In this document: one piece after another, positions 1 through 7,689 of the stretch
Position numbering within the stretch: the first letter of the stretch is position 1
Layout of the letters: each line of letters begins with the position of its first letter
Source: Pseudomonadota bacterium
GTDB lineage: Bacteria > Pseudomonadota > Gammaproteobacteria > Steroidobacterales > Steroidobacteraceae
DNA length: 24,003 nt
Reading direction: 5' to 3'
NCBI GenBank assembly: GCA_023433465.1
Contig: JAEZCR010000081.1
Span: forward strand, 1-24,003
Notes under the pieces: model-generated
Seen by the model: the letters and a program-made list of their open reading frames with translations, nothing else
Database searches by the model: none
What the model was told of the DNA's origin: nothing
Translations under genes and position numbers: made by a program

Positions 1-50
1 CGGGGGCCCGCCCCGCGGCGCCCCACCTTCCAATCGCGCAAGAATCTCCG

Positions 51-1553
51 ATGCCCAACATCAAAAGACCACTGCTACTCCTCGGGGTGTTTGTCACGGC
101 CGTGACATCGGGAGGCATTAGCTGCACGCAAAAGCCTCAAGACTTCGAGACGCTCCGCCATGCCGTTTTCACGGAGGTGTGGTCGGTCATCGGGACCAAA
201 TACTTCGACCGATCCATGAACGGGTTCGATTGGGATGCGGTGAAAAGAACATACGAGTCCAGAGTGGGCGAACAGCACGACTCGATTGATCTGTACTGGA
301 AGGTATTGAGGCCAATGACAGAGCTCCTGGAAACCTCCCACGTCATGGCGAACCCACCGCCTGCTCCACGATCTGGTTCGCCAGATGGCAAGCCGAAGAT
401 GGCCGGCGGTGGCTTGAATCCAGAGTCCTGTGGCGGCCTGCTGATTTCTTTTGGACCGAGAAGCCTCCGCGCAAGAATCATGAGCATAGGTGCGGACTCA
501 TTGCTTCGGCCGGCAGGCGTGAATGTTGGATGGCGGTTAGTGGGGATTTCGTCGCTCGACGAGGAGTCCGGCTTGCCTCAAACGCTCAATTTCGTGTCGA
601 CAGATGGTACAGACGTCGATATCGACATCGCAAAGATCTCAGGTATCGATCGGCAAGCTGTTTTCAAAGATCTGGAATCACTAGTCAAACTCCGAGGAAT
701 GGGCGCGGACCCGACAACCGAGCTGAAATTGAATTCCCTCGGTATCGGCTTGCGAATCGGACGAAGCGGAAAGTTGCCATTCGTTGTCGACGTGTTCACC
801 AACAGCGAAGCAGCACGTTCCGGGATCGAGCCGGGGTCGATTGTGATGGGATGGAGCTCAAAACAGGCTGGTAATGGAGAAATACTGTTCGAAGGCAAGC
901 TCCTATCCCCCGAAGGAAGATCCTATTCAGCCAGCTTCAAGTTTCAGCTTCACTGCAATGCTCCGGATCGAGCCGCCGAAATGCTTGCGGAAAATGTTCT
1001 GCATCTGCGATTCGACACATTCAAACCTGACGTCGTGCCTTGGCTGGATGAACAGCTTTCAAGAAAACCTCATGCAGTAATCCTGGATTTCCGCAGAAAT
1101 GGCGGTGGAGACGCGAAGGCAATGCAGGAAGTGCTGGGTCGTTTTCTAAAGAGCGGCACCCGTCTGGCGAAGATCATGCGAGCGGATGGCGAAGAAATAC
1201 TGACGGCGAGCCCCGCACCAAGTGTGTTCAATGGACCTCTGGTCGTACTGTTGGGCCCTCTCAGCGCCAGCGCGTCTGAGGTGAGCGCGAGCGCACTTCG
1301 GACGAGCAAACGCGCGTTGCTGTATGGGCAACACACGTTCGGAAATGTTCTCGTGGCCAATTCATTTCAATTGCCGGACGGTGGAATCTTGCAAGTCGCA
1401 ACGGCAGACGTCCTTGGCGCTGATGGACGTCGTCTCGAGAACATCGGAGTAAAGGTGGACAAGCAACTCAAGCCCACACTCGCGGCCATACAAGCTGGTC
1501 GTGACGTCGTCCTTGAAGCTGCGCTGACCGATCTCAAACAAACCCTTCATTGA
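51..1553 (+). CDS. S41 family peptidase, putative lipoprotein
   Basis: This 500-residue protein starts with a hydrophobic signal segment and a lipobox-like GISC (Cys25), so it is probably anchored to a membrane facing the periplasm. An N-terminal helical domain (about 30-100) is followed by a PDZ-like stretch (about 230-300) and the S41 catalytic domain (about 330-480). The nucleophile is the middle Ser of SASASE (Ser407). The Lys used by Prc/CtpA enzymes in TFGKG is Asn432 here (TFGN), while His97 lies in the N-terminal TSHV segment. This fits the Ser/His arrangement known for tricorn- and NSR-type S41 enzymes better than the Ser/Lys dyad. The gene lies 15 bp before an exporter operon, so a role in processing or resisting an exported peptide is possible but inferred. 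Its GC is visibly lower than that of the genes after it, suggesting separate acquisition. No clear ribosome site precedes the start. Confidence 0.85.
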   Translation: MPNIKRPLLLLGVFVTAVTSGGISCTQKPQDFETLRHAVFTEVWSVIGTKYFDRSMNGFDWDAVKRTYESRVGEQHDSIDLYWKVLRPMTELLETSHVMANPPPAPRSGSPDGKPKMAGGGLNPESCGGLLISFGPRSLRARIMSIGADSLLRPAGVNVGWRLVGISSLDEESGLPQTLNFVSTDGTDVDIDIAKISGIDRQAVFKDLESLVKLRGMGADPTTELKLNSLGIGLRIGRSGKLPFVVDVFTNSEAARSGIEPGSIVMGWSSKQAGNGEILFEGKLLSPEGRSYSASFKFQLHCNAPDRAAEMLAENVLHLRFDTFKPDVVPWLDEQLSRKPHAVILDFRRNGGGDAKAMQEVLGRFLKSGTRLAKIMRADGEEILTASPAPSVFNGPLVVLLGPLSASASEVSASALRTSKRALLYGQHTFGNVLVANSFQLPDGGILQVATADVLGADGRRLENIGVKVDKQLKPTLAAIQAGRDVVLEAALTDLKQTLH

Positions 1554-1568
1554 CAATCATCCGGACGC

Positions 1569-2816
1569 ATGGACGCGGAACGGGAAGCTCCGCTCTTTCG
1601 CAAAGAGCTGATCGACCATTTTACCCACCGTCTGCACGGCGAGATCAGCATTGCCGTGCCGATTTCCTGGCAGACGATCGGATACTTTTTGTTCGCGACT
1701 CTCATCGTCGCGCTCATATTCCTTTGCACGGCCTCCTACGCACGAGTCGAAGCCGTCGGTGGCTCGATCGCGCTCGACAAGGGTGTCGTTTCGATCGTGA
1801 CGACGAGACCGGGCGTAGTCACCGAGATCCTGACGCAGGAGGGAGCGCGAGTGACCGCGGGCCAACCGCTGCTCACGATCCGCTCCGAGGAGGACTCCGG
1901 GCGTGGAGACACGACGCCGGAAAGGATCCTCGCGGCGCTCGATGCACAAGACTACTCATTCAAGATGCAGGCGGCGCTGCTCACGGAGTCATCTGCGGCT
2001 GAACAGGCGCGGTTGACGGAGCAGGCGCGCGGTATCTCGGAGGAGGTAGCACGTCTCGACGCTCAGATCGCCGTGCAGGAGCGACTCGTTCGTCTTGCGC
2101 AAAACCTCTTGCGCCGAGCGCAGGAAATCGCGGCGCAGGGATACATCAGCGGGCACGATAGGGACGCGAGCGAAGCCGATCTGCTCACGAAGCGGCAACA
2201 ATTGCTCCAGCTCCAGCAGGCGCGCGCGGCGAAATCCGCCGAACTGCTTGCGGCCCGCCGCGCGATGGCGCAATCGGCCACCAACGCAGAGGCGCAGATT
2301 GCCGGCCTGTCGTCAAACCGCGCCCAAGTCGCTCAACAGGTCGCGCAGGCAAGAGCGGCGCAGGGTTACGCGCTCACGTCGCCCGTGGATGGAACGGTGA
2401 CCGCATTGACCGCGCGTGTAGGCCAACCTTCGTCTCCGTCGTCGCCGACGATGCTGATCGTCCCCCACGACACGAAGCCGCTCGCCGAGCTTCAAGTTCC
2501 GAGCAGTGCGGTGGGATTCCTCGCGGTGGGCCAGCCCGTGCGGCTCAACGTCGACGCGTTCCCCTACGAGCGGTTCGGCATCGTCGAAGGACGCATCGCG
2601 TCGATCGCCACCGCAGCGACGCTGCGCCAGATGCCGGACGGCAAATCGGCGCCCGTGTACCTGGTCAGTGTCGAACTGCCCAATCCCTGGATCATCGCGT
2701 TCGGCCGCAGGCAGTCGCTGCTCGCGGGCATGACGCTCTCCGCCCGCATCGTCACGCGAAGGCAGACATTGCTCGAGTGGCTGTTCGAGCCGCTCTACGC
2801 GGTGAAGCGCCGATGA
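1569..2816 (+). CDS. HlyD-family periplasmic adaptor (membrane fusion protein)
   Basis: This 415-residue protein has a short cytoplasmic N-terminus and one membrane segment (about 36-58). A lipoyl/beta-barrel first half follows (GVVTEILTQEGARVTAGQPLL, about 85-105), then a long Ala/Gln/Arg-rich coiled coil (about 140-255) and a returning lipoyl half (SPVDGTVTAL). This is the layout of adaptors that link an inner-membrane ABC exporter to an outer-membrane channel, as CvaA does in colicin V export. Its stop overlaps the start of the downstream C39 ABC transporter (ATGA), so the two are almost certainly co-translated partners. No TolC-like outer-membrane gene is present in the window. The ATG at 1569 is chosen because it precedes the membrane segment by a normal cytoplasmic tail; the Shine-Dalgarno sequence is weak. 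Confidence 0.9.
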   Translation: MDAEREAPLFRKELIDHFTHRLHGEISIAVPISWQTIGYFLFATLIVALIFLCTASYARVEAVGGSIALDKGVVSIVTTRPGVVTEILTQEGARVTAGQPLLTIRSEEDSGRGDTTPERILAALDAQDYSFKMQAALLTESSAAEQARLTEQARGISEEVARLDAQIAVQERLVRLAQNLLRRAQEIAAQGYISGHDRDASEADLLTKRQQLLQLQQARAAKSAELLAARRAMAQSATNAEAQIAGLSSNRAQVAQQVAQARAAQGYALTSPVDGTVTALTARVGQPSSPSSPTMLIVPHDTKPLAELQVPSSAVGFLAVGQPVRLNVDAFPYERFGIVEGRIASIATAATLRQMPDGKSAPVYLVSVELPNPWIIAFGRRQSLLAGMTLSARIVTRRQTLLEWLFEPLYAVKRR

Positions 2817-4921
2817 GCTTCGATCTGCACCTCGGTGTCTTCCGGCGCGGACGGGTGCGTCTCGTCCGCCAGACGGAGGCGGCCGAATGCGGCCTCGCCT
2901 GTCTCGCGATGGCGGCGAGTTTTCACGGCCTCGACGTCGACATCGGAACGCTGCGTCGCAAGTTCTCCATCTCACTGCGCGGCGCGCCGTTGCGACTGCT
3001 CATCCTCATGGCCGAGCAACTCGGCCTCATGGCCCGGGCGGTCAAACTACCGCTCGAGGACCTTCGTCACCTGCAGGCGCCGGCTATCCTGCATTGGGAC
3101 ATGGACCACTACGTGGTCCTCGAGGAATCGAACTCGCGCCGCGCGCTGATCCACGACCCGGCGGGAACCTCGAAATGGCTCGACACCAGCGAGATATCGA
3201 AACACTTCACCGGCGTCGCGCTGGAGCTGCGTCCCGGAAACGACTTCGAAACGGGGAGATTCCGCGAGCGGCTCAAGCTGCGCCAGCTTTGGCGCAAGCT
3301 GACCGGCATGAAGCGCGCGATCGGGCAGATCCTCGCCCTCACGCTGATCATGCAGGCATTCGTGCTCGCATCGCCTTACTACATGCAGATCGCACTCGAC
3401 AGCGTGTTGCCCGCGGCGGATCACGATCTCCTGACCGTCCTCGCGCTCGGCTTCGGCTTCTTCACGCTCGTGAACATCGTCGCGACGCTGCTGCGATCGT
3501 TCGTGCTGCTCGCGGCTGGAACCACGTTGAGCTTCGGCATCGCCGCGAATCTCGCGCGCCGGCTCTTCCGTCTGCCGATCTCCTGGTTCGAAAAGCGCCA
3601 CGTTGGTGACATCCTCTCGCGCTTCCAATCCGCCGGGCCGATCCAGCAGGCGCTGACGCAGGGAATGATCGGCGTGCTGATCGATGGCGTGTTCGCGGTG
3701 TTCACGATCGCGGTGCTCTTCTTCTACAGCGTTCCGCTGGCCATGCTCGCAATCGCCGCCTGCGCGTCGTACTTGCTCGTGCGACTGGTTTCGTTCGCGC
3801 CGCAACGCGAGGCGCAGGAGGCGAGCATCGTGGCCGCCTCGAAGGAACAGTCGGCAATGATCGAAACGCTTCGCGGCATGGTCACGCTGCGGCTCTTCAA
3901 CAAGGAAACCGAACGTCACTCGTCCTGGCAGTCGACTCTGGCGGCCTCGATGAACGCAGGTGTCGGCCTCGCGCGAATCGGCATCTGGCAGTCCACCGCC
4001 AACGCCGCGATCTTCGGCCTCGAGGCGATCGTCTCGACCTGGCTCGCCGTCGGTTTCGTGATGGAAGGCGGCTTCAGCGTCGGCATGTTGTTCGCGTTCG
4101 CGGCCTACAAGACGCAGTTCCTCGCGCGCGCCTCCTCGCTGTGCGATCAGTGCATCGCGTTCCGGATGCTGGGGTTGCACCTGGAGCGGCTCTCCGACAT
4201 CGCGCTCTCACCCCAGGATGTGTCGTTCGACGAGCGCGCGCCCGCGAATCGGACTCTCGTGGGCCGGATTGAACTGCGCGAAGTGACGTTCAGATACGGC
4301 GACGGCGAGCCGAACGTGCTGAGCTCGGTCGATCTCGCGGTAGAACCGGGAGACTACGTGGCCATCGTTGGTCCGTCCGGCGAAGGAAAATCGACGCTCA
4401 TCAAGATTCTCCTCGGTCTCCTGGAACCCGACTCCGGCGAGCTGTTCATCGACGGTGTTACGGCGAGGATCTTCGGCTACGCAAACTACCGGCAGCAGGT
4501 GGGCGCCGTCCTGCAGGACGATCACCTGTTCGCGGGAACGATCGCCGGCAACATCGCGCTGTTCGAAGACGCACCCGACATGGATCGCATCGTAGATGCC
4601 GCGACCACCGCCGCGATTCACGAGGACATCGCCAACATGCCGATGGGTTACGACACGCTCGTGGGCGAGATGGGTTCGGCGCTTTCGGGTGGACAGAAGC
4701 AGCGCGTGCTGCTGGCGCGTGCGCTGTATCGCCGGCCGCGGCTGCTGGTCGTCGACGAGGGCACGTCGCACATCGACGTGAATCGCGAGCGGCAGATCAA
4801 TGAAGCCATCGCGGCGATGGGCATGACGCGGATCATCGTCGCTCACCGGCCTCAAACGATCGCGTCGGCCCGGGAAGTGCTGGAATTGAGGCGGGGCAAG
4901 CTCCAGCGGCTTTCACGCTAA
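2813..4921 (+). CDS. C39-peptidase-containing ABC exporter (CvaB-like)
   Basis: This 702-residue inner-membrane exporter has three domains. The N-terminal C39 cysteine peptidase (about 10-140) has Gln20, nucleophile Cys26 in ECGLAC, His99 in DHYVVL and Asp115 in HDPAG, so it looks catalytically complete. A six-helix transmembrane domain follows (about 165-450). The nucleotide-binding domain has Walker A GPSGEGKST from residue 520, LSGGQ at 624-628, Walker B ending in Asp648-Glu649 and an AHRP switch histidine. Family members cut double-glycine leaders from peptides during export. The start chosen is the ATG at 2813, overlapping the stop of the adaptor gene; a longer frame from 2777 would run inside that gene. 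The stop overlaps the stop of the convergent gene downstream. The substrate peptide is not visible here and may lie upstream of base 1. Confidence 0.93.
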   Translation: MSFDLHLGVFRRGRVRLVRQTEAAECGLACLAMAASFHGLDVDIGTLRRKFSISLRGAPLRLLILMAEQLGLMARAVKLPLEDLRHLQAPAILHWDMDHYVVLEESNSRRALIHDPAGTSKWLDTSEISKHFTGVALELRPGNDFETGRFRERLKLRQLWRKLTGMKRAIGQILALTLIMQAFVLASPYYMQIALDSVLPAADHDLLTVLALGFGFFTLVNIVATLLRSFVLLAAGTTLSFGIAANLARRLFRLPISWFEKRHVGDILSRFQSAGPIQQALTQGMIGVLIDGVFAVFTIAVLFFYSVPLAMLAIAACASYLLVRLVSFAPQREAQEASIVAASKEQSAMIETLRGMVTLRLFNKETERHSSWQSTLAASMNAGVGLARIGIWQSTANAAIFGLEAIVSTWLAVGFVMEGGFSVGMLFAFAAYKTQFLARASSLCDQCIAFRMLGLHLERLSDIALSPQDVSFDERAPANRTLVGRIELREVTFRYGDGEPNVLSSVDLAVEPGDYVAIVGPSGEGKSTLIKILLGLLEPDSGELFIDGVTARIFGYANYRQQVGAVLQDDHLFAGTIAGNIALFEDAPDMDRIVDAATTAAIHEDIANMPMGYDTLVGEMGSALSGGQKQRVLLARALYRRPRLLVVDEGTSHIDVNRERQINEAIAAMGMTRIIVAHRPQTIASAREVLELRRGKLQRLSR

Positions 4922-6891
4922 CGCGCGGACACGATGTTGAAATGCAGGCTGCGGAACCGCGACAACGCGCCTTTGACGAACTCGCGCGCCTCCCCATTGA
5001 CCGGCGTGAGCGAATTCGGCGGAAACGTCATGGAGGCGCTCCGAAACTGCTTGTCGGTGATCAGGTTGTTCATGAAGTAATCTTTCTCATAGAAGCCGCT
5101 CGCGCCGCCATACACCTCGGCGAAGAAGTAGATCCGGCGATCCGGGCGCGCGGCCCACAGCGGCACGCCCTCTGAATATGCCTCCTCGGTGCGCACTCCC
5201 ATGATCGAGGCAAGGCTGGGCTCGATGTCGATGTGCGACGTCATCACGTCGGTGGTTTGCGCGGTCTCGAACGCGCGCGGCGCATACATCGCGAATGGAA
5301 CGTGAAAGGAATAGCTGTCGATCGTGCCGCGCCGGAACGCCGGGTCCTCGATCGTCGTGCGGATTCCATGATCGGCGGTCAACACGATGATCGTGTTCCC
5401 GAGCGCGCCGGCCTCGTCGAGAATCCGCACGACTTCGTCGAGCCAGTGTGACTGCAGCCGCAGCAGCGCCAGTCCGTGGCTGGACAGCGCCGCATCCGCG
5501 CCGAGCGGCAGCCATGGGGCGTGTCCGATCTGCGGCATGAACAAATAGGCAAACTTCCGTTTCTCGCGCAGCGCCGATCGCATGTCCGCCTTCATCTCTT
5601 CCAGCGCGTGCATGTCGCTGCGCAACCGGCGGCGCAGCTCGGGCAGCTTCGCTTCATCGAAGTGAGGACTGCCGGAGGCGAGTTGGCCGGCGAGTGTGTC
5701 CGCGGCACCCGCCGCCACCGTCAACACCGCGGAAGCGGGCGCACGATTGGAGATGAACACCTTGCTCATCCCCAGTTTCCCGACCATCACGTTGTCCTGG
5801 TTGTAGATAGTCGGCATGTACGCCGCCGTGTCGTAGCCGGCGTCCGCAAGCAGCTGGAACAGCACTTGTGAGTTTGCGAAGCCGCCGCGGGCCACCACTT
5901 CCCGCCGCCCCTCCGGATAGAGCCCGGTGAGGATCGAGAAGATCGCGTCGCTCGTATACGGATAGGTGGTGACGTGCCTTCGGGCGATCAGCGTGTGATC
6001 CGCGATCGCCGCTGGCAGCAGAGGGGCGATATCGTTGCCGGGCAGCAGGCTCGCGGGCGCGGTTTCCAGCACGAAGAAAACAAGGTTGGCGCCGGCTTCG
6101 CGGCCGAACAGCGGATCGTCCGATGCCTTCCAGGTCGGCGTTCGGGTCAGCTCGCGGAATCCGTCGAAACTTTCCGCGAGGCTCTTGCGTGAGGCGGCAT
6201 CGACGATGTCAGGGGTCGCCGCGAACCTGAAGAACGCCTTGCTCGCCGCGCTCTGATTCAAACCGCCCGGGTTCCCGAATGGATAGAACACGAGCGCGAG
6301 GATCGTGAGGCAGAGGGCGCCGACCGCGATTCCGCCGGTGACGGCCTTGCCGAGCGCGCCGAAAAGGCGGCCACGATCCGCCTTGCCGGCGATCCAGGTC
6401 GTCGTGACCAGCGCCACGGCGATGGTGAAGAACTTGGCGATCGCCGTGATCGATAGATAGTGAGCGCCGACGTCGGTTTCGTCCGCCACGAAACTCGCCG
6501 CCTCGTACATCATCTGGAACGACTGGTACTGGCCGACCGCCCGCTCGGCCTGCAACTGGATGAAGTAGAACGTGAGCAGGAGCAGTCCGGCCACCGCGGC
6601 TGCGATCGGCGCGCGATTCCGGAACACCAGGTACAACACCGCGATGACGAACGCCGGCACCGCCACCATGTGCAGCAGGACGTCCTGCGCGAAGAATGGC
6701 AATGCCTCGGTGATGGGAGCATCGACCCCGGCGTCCTTCGCGCTGCTCATGAGCCGCGCGACGGCCCGCGAGTAACCATTCGCGAGCTCCGCCTTCATGT
6801 AGATCCCGAGCAACCCGGCCCAGAAGAGCGGGATGTAGGACTGCGCTATGACTCTGGTAGGGGTGGGCGCGACTCCTTTCCGGTTCTCCAT
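4918..6891 (-). CDS. LtaS-like sulfatase/phosphoglycerol transferase family membrane protein
   Basis: This 657-residue protein has an N-terminal membrane region (helices near 15-35, 65-90, 94-112, 145-167 and 182-205) followed by an extracytoplasmic alkaline-phosphatase-superfamily domain. Metal/active-site signatures are Glu276 in FVLETAPA, Thr313 in PYTSDAIFS at the nucleophile position, His457 in PQIGHAPW and Asp507-His508 in TADHG. A Thr nucleophile separates it from Cys/Ser formylglycine sulfatases. It resembles lipoteichoic-acid synthase, phosphoglycerol transferase and phosphoethanolamine transferase relatives, which move a phosphorylated head group from a lipid to an envelope glycan or lipid. 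The precise donor and acceptor cannot be told from sequence. The ATG at 6891 is preferred; a TTG at 6972 with an upstream AAGGGG would add 27 residues. It converges on the exporter gene, with stop codons overlapping. Confidence 0.82.
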   Translation of the reverse strand: MENRKGVAPTPTRVIAQSYIPLFWAGLLGIYMKAELANGYSRAVARLMSSAKDAGVDAPITEALPFFAQDVLLHMVAVPAFVIAVLYLVFRNRAPIAAAVAGLLLLTFYFIQLQAERAVGQYQSFQMMYEAASFVADETDVGAHYLSITAIAKFFTIAVALVTTTWIAGKADRGRLFGALGKAVTGGIAVGALCLTILALVFYPFGNPGGLNQSAASKAFFRFAATPDIVDAASRKSLAESFDGFRELTRTPTWKASDDPLFGREAGANLVFFVLETAPASLLPGNDIAPLLPAAIADHTLIARRHVTTYPYTSDAIFSILTGLYPEGRREVVARGGFANSQVLFQLLADAGYDTAAYMPTIYNQDNVMVGKLGMSKVFISNRAPASAVLTVAAGAADTLAGQLASGSPHFDEAKLPELRRRLRSDMHALEEMKADMRSALREKRKFAYLFMPQIGHAPWLPLGADAALSSHGLALLRLQSHWLDEVVRILDEAGALGNTIIVLTADHGIRTTIEDPAFRRGTIDSYSFHVPFAMYAPRAFETAQTTDVMTSHIDIEPSLASIMGVRTEEAYSEGVPLWAARPDRRIYFFAEVYGGASGFYEKDYFMNNLITDKQFRSASMTFPPNSLTPVNGEAREFVKGALSRFRSLHFNIVSAR

Positions 6892-6950
6892 CGCTCGAAT
6901 GACGTCCTGATGCCGACTGAATGACCGCGGGGGCGGGCCGGCGAATGTGA

Positions 6951-7139
6951 CTCCCGGATGAACCGGGAGCAATTACCCCTTGGTACCAGGCCGCGTCGGA
7001 AAACGTCGCCTTGTTAGCTATCTATAGCGGTGGACCGGTCGTTGAATCCGTCGCCATCGGGGCGGATGGCGAGCAGGTCTCCCGTGCGCCCCTAAAGGTG
7101 ATCGTGAACCGCCGGCCTTCTCGACTGTTCGGCGACTAG
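6951..7139 (+). other. possible decayed coding remnant, unrecognised
   Basis: One open frame without a start codon reads through a protein-like stretch (WYQAASENVALLAIY, then GGPVVESVAIGADGEQ and APLKVIVNRRPSRLFGD) to a TAG at 7137-7139. The same frame continues past the stop into an Ala-rich hydrophobic segment with a basic flank (from the ATG at 7161: MLGAALAAAPAFYFVRRKQR). This may be the tail of a membrane protein broken by a stop codon, or chance openness in GC-rich DNA. I do not recognise the family. From about 7215 to 7360 I see nothing else that I can support. Confidence 0.25.
6952..6970. repeat. perfect inverted repeat, 7-bp arms
   Basis: CTCCCGG and CCGGGAG flank a 5-base loop just upstream of the sulfatase-family gene. 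There is no T-run on either side, so it is not a standard terminator. In the transcript of the minus-strand gene it could fold in the 5' leader. Confidence 0.45.
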
Positions 7140-7363
7140 CGGCCGGAGCTCGCGCTCGCGATGCTGGGCGCGGCGCTCGCGGCGGCGCCTGCCTTCTATT
7201 TCGTACGCCGCAAACAGCGGAACCTGCTCAGCGAGGACGTCACGCTGCCGGACCGCACGCGTATCGACAAACGTCTGCCGCTCGGCGCCGGCCATGTCCG
7301 GAATTGGCTGGGGCCTGGTCGGCATCTGTCCGGGTCCGGGACTCGTGCACGGCCAATCCTGAA

Positions 7364-7410
7364 ACACAACCTGTTGACATCCGGCCACCAAAAAACACAA
7401 CATCTTGTCG
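7364..7410 (+). promoter_or_regulatory. nrdAB promoter with tandem NrdR-box-like sites
   Basis: Two related 16-base sites begin at 7364 (ACACAACCTGTTGACA) and 7395 (ACACAACATCTTGTCG), exactly 31 bp apart. Both share ACACAA-N4-TTG. By eye, the second agrees with the NrdR consensus (acaCwAtATaTwGtgt) at about 12 of 16 positions and the first at about 10. NrdR boxes are known to occur as pairs about three helical turns apart over RNR promoters. A perfect TTGACA (-35) lies at 7374-7379 inside site 1, and the weak -10 (CAACAT, 7398-7403, spacer 18) lies inside site 2. Binding would therefore block RNA polymerase. The expected transcript starts near 7410, at the edge of the riboswitch. Confidence 0.7.
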
Positions 7411-7585
7411 TGCATCGGTTCGCGCGAGAGCGCGATGAAAAGGGAATGCGGTCCAAAGCCGCAGCTGCCCCCGCAACTGTAGCCGCGAGCGTTTCGTCGT
7501 CACGGAAAGCCACTGAAGGCGTGAGTCTTCGGGAAGGCTGGGAGAAACGCGATCGAGCGGTAAGCCAGGAGACCTGCCGAGCACA
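7411..7585 (+). ncRNA. cobalamin (B12/adenosylcobalamin) riboswitch
   Basis: The leader contains the hallmark conserved segments in order: GATGAAAAGGGAA near 7434, GCCGCAGCTGCCCCCGCAAC-type core with CTGTAGCC (about 7459-7485), CACGGAAAGCCACTG (about 7500-7516), and the B12 box AGCCAGGAGACCTGCC at 7563-7578. This is a confident match to the cobalamin riboswitch class. Its position in front of a B12-independent class I ribonucleotide reductase follows a known logic: when B12 is plentiful a B12-dependent enzyme (class II NrdJ, not in this window) can replace NrdAB, so nrdAB is turned down. The boundaries are approximate. Confidence 0.95.
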
Positions 7586-7658
7586 CTTGAGTACTACTGG
7601 TCGGACGGGGTGTCTCCGGCAGCAGCGCTGACGTTCTGCCGCCCGCAGAGCCCGCGCC

Positions 7659-7683
7659 GCTCCGTCGCCCCAAAAAACGGAGC
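7659..7683 (+). promoter_or_regulatory. ribosome-site-sequestering hairpin of the riboswitch expression platform
   Basis: GCTCCGT (7659-7665) pairs perfectly with ACGGAGC (7677-7683). The 3' arm contains the GGAG Shine-Dalgarno sequence (7679-7682), 7 bases before the nrdA ATG at 7690. The fold would hide the ribosome site, which suggests translational control by the upstream riboswitch. No T-run that would indicate a terminator was seen. Which segment acts as the anti-sequester partner is not settled. Confidence 0.65.
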
Positions 7684-7689
7684 AGCGGA

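Noticed and set aside
51..1553. Calling the S41 peptidase catalytically dead because its TFGKG lysine is Asn
   Set aside because: Tricorn/NSR-type S41 enzymes use Ser/His, and a suitable His is present in the N-terminal domain.
2313..4180. Long open frames opposite or out of phase with the exporter genes (for example minus-strand 3047-4180)
   Set aside because: Arg/His/Glu-rich translations with no recognisable domain, fully covered by well-supported genes; typical shadows in GC-rich DNA.
6952..6970. The GC-rich hairpin as a transcription terminator
   Set aside because: No T-run follows on either strand and it lies at the start, not the end, of the neighbouring gene.
7589..7604. TACTACTGG in the riboswitch leader as a BlaI operator
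   Set aside because: Only one half-site matches and the position is downstream of the promoter inside a structured RNA leader.
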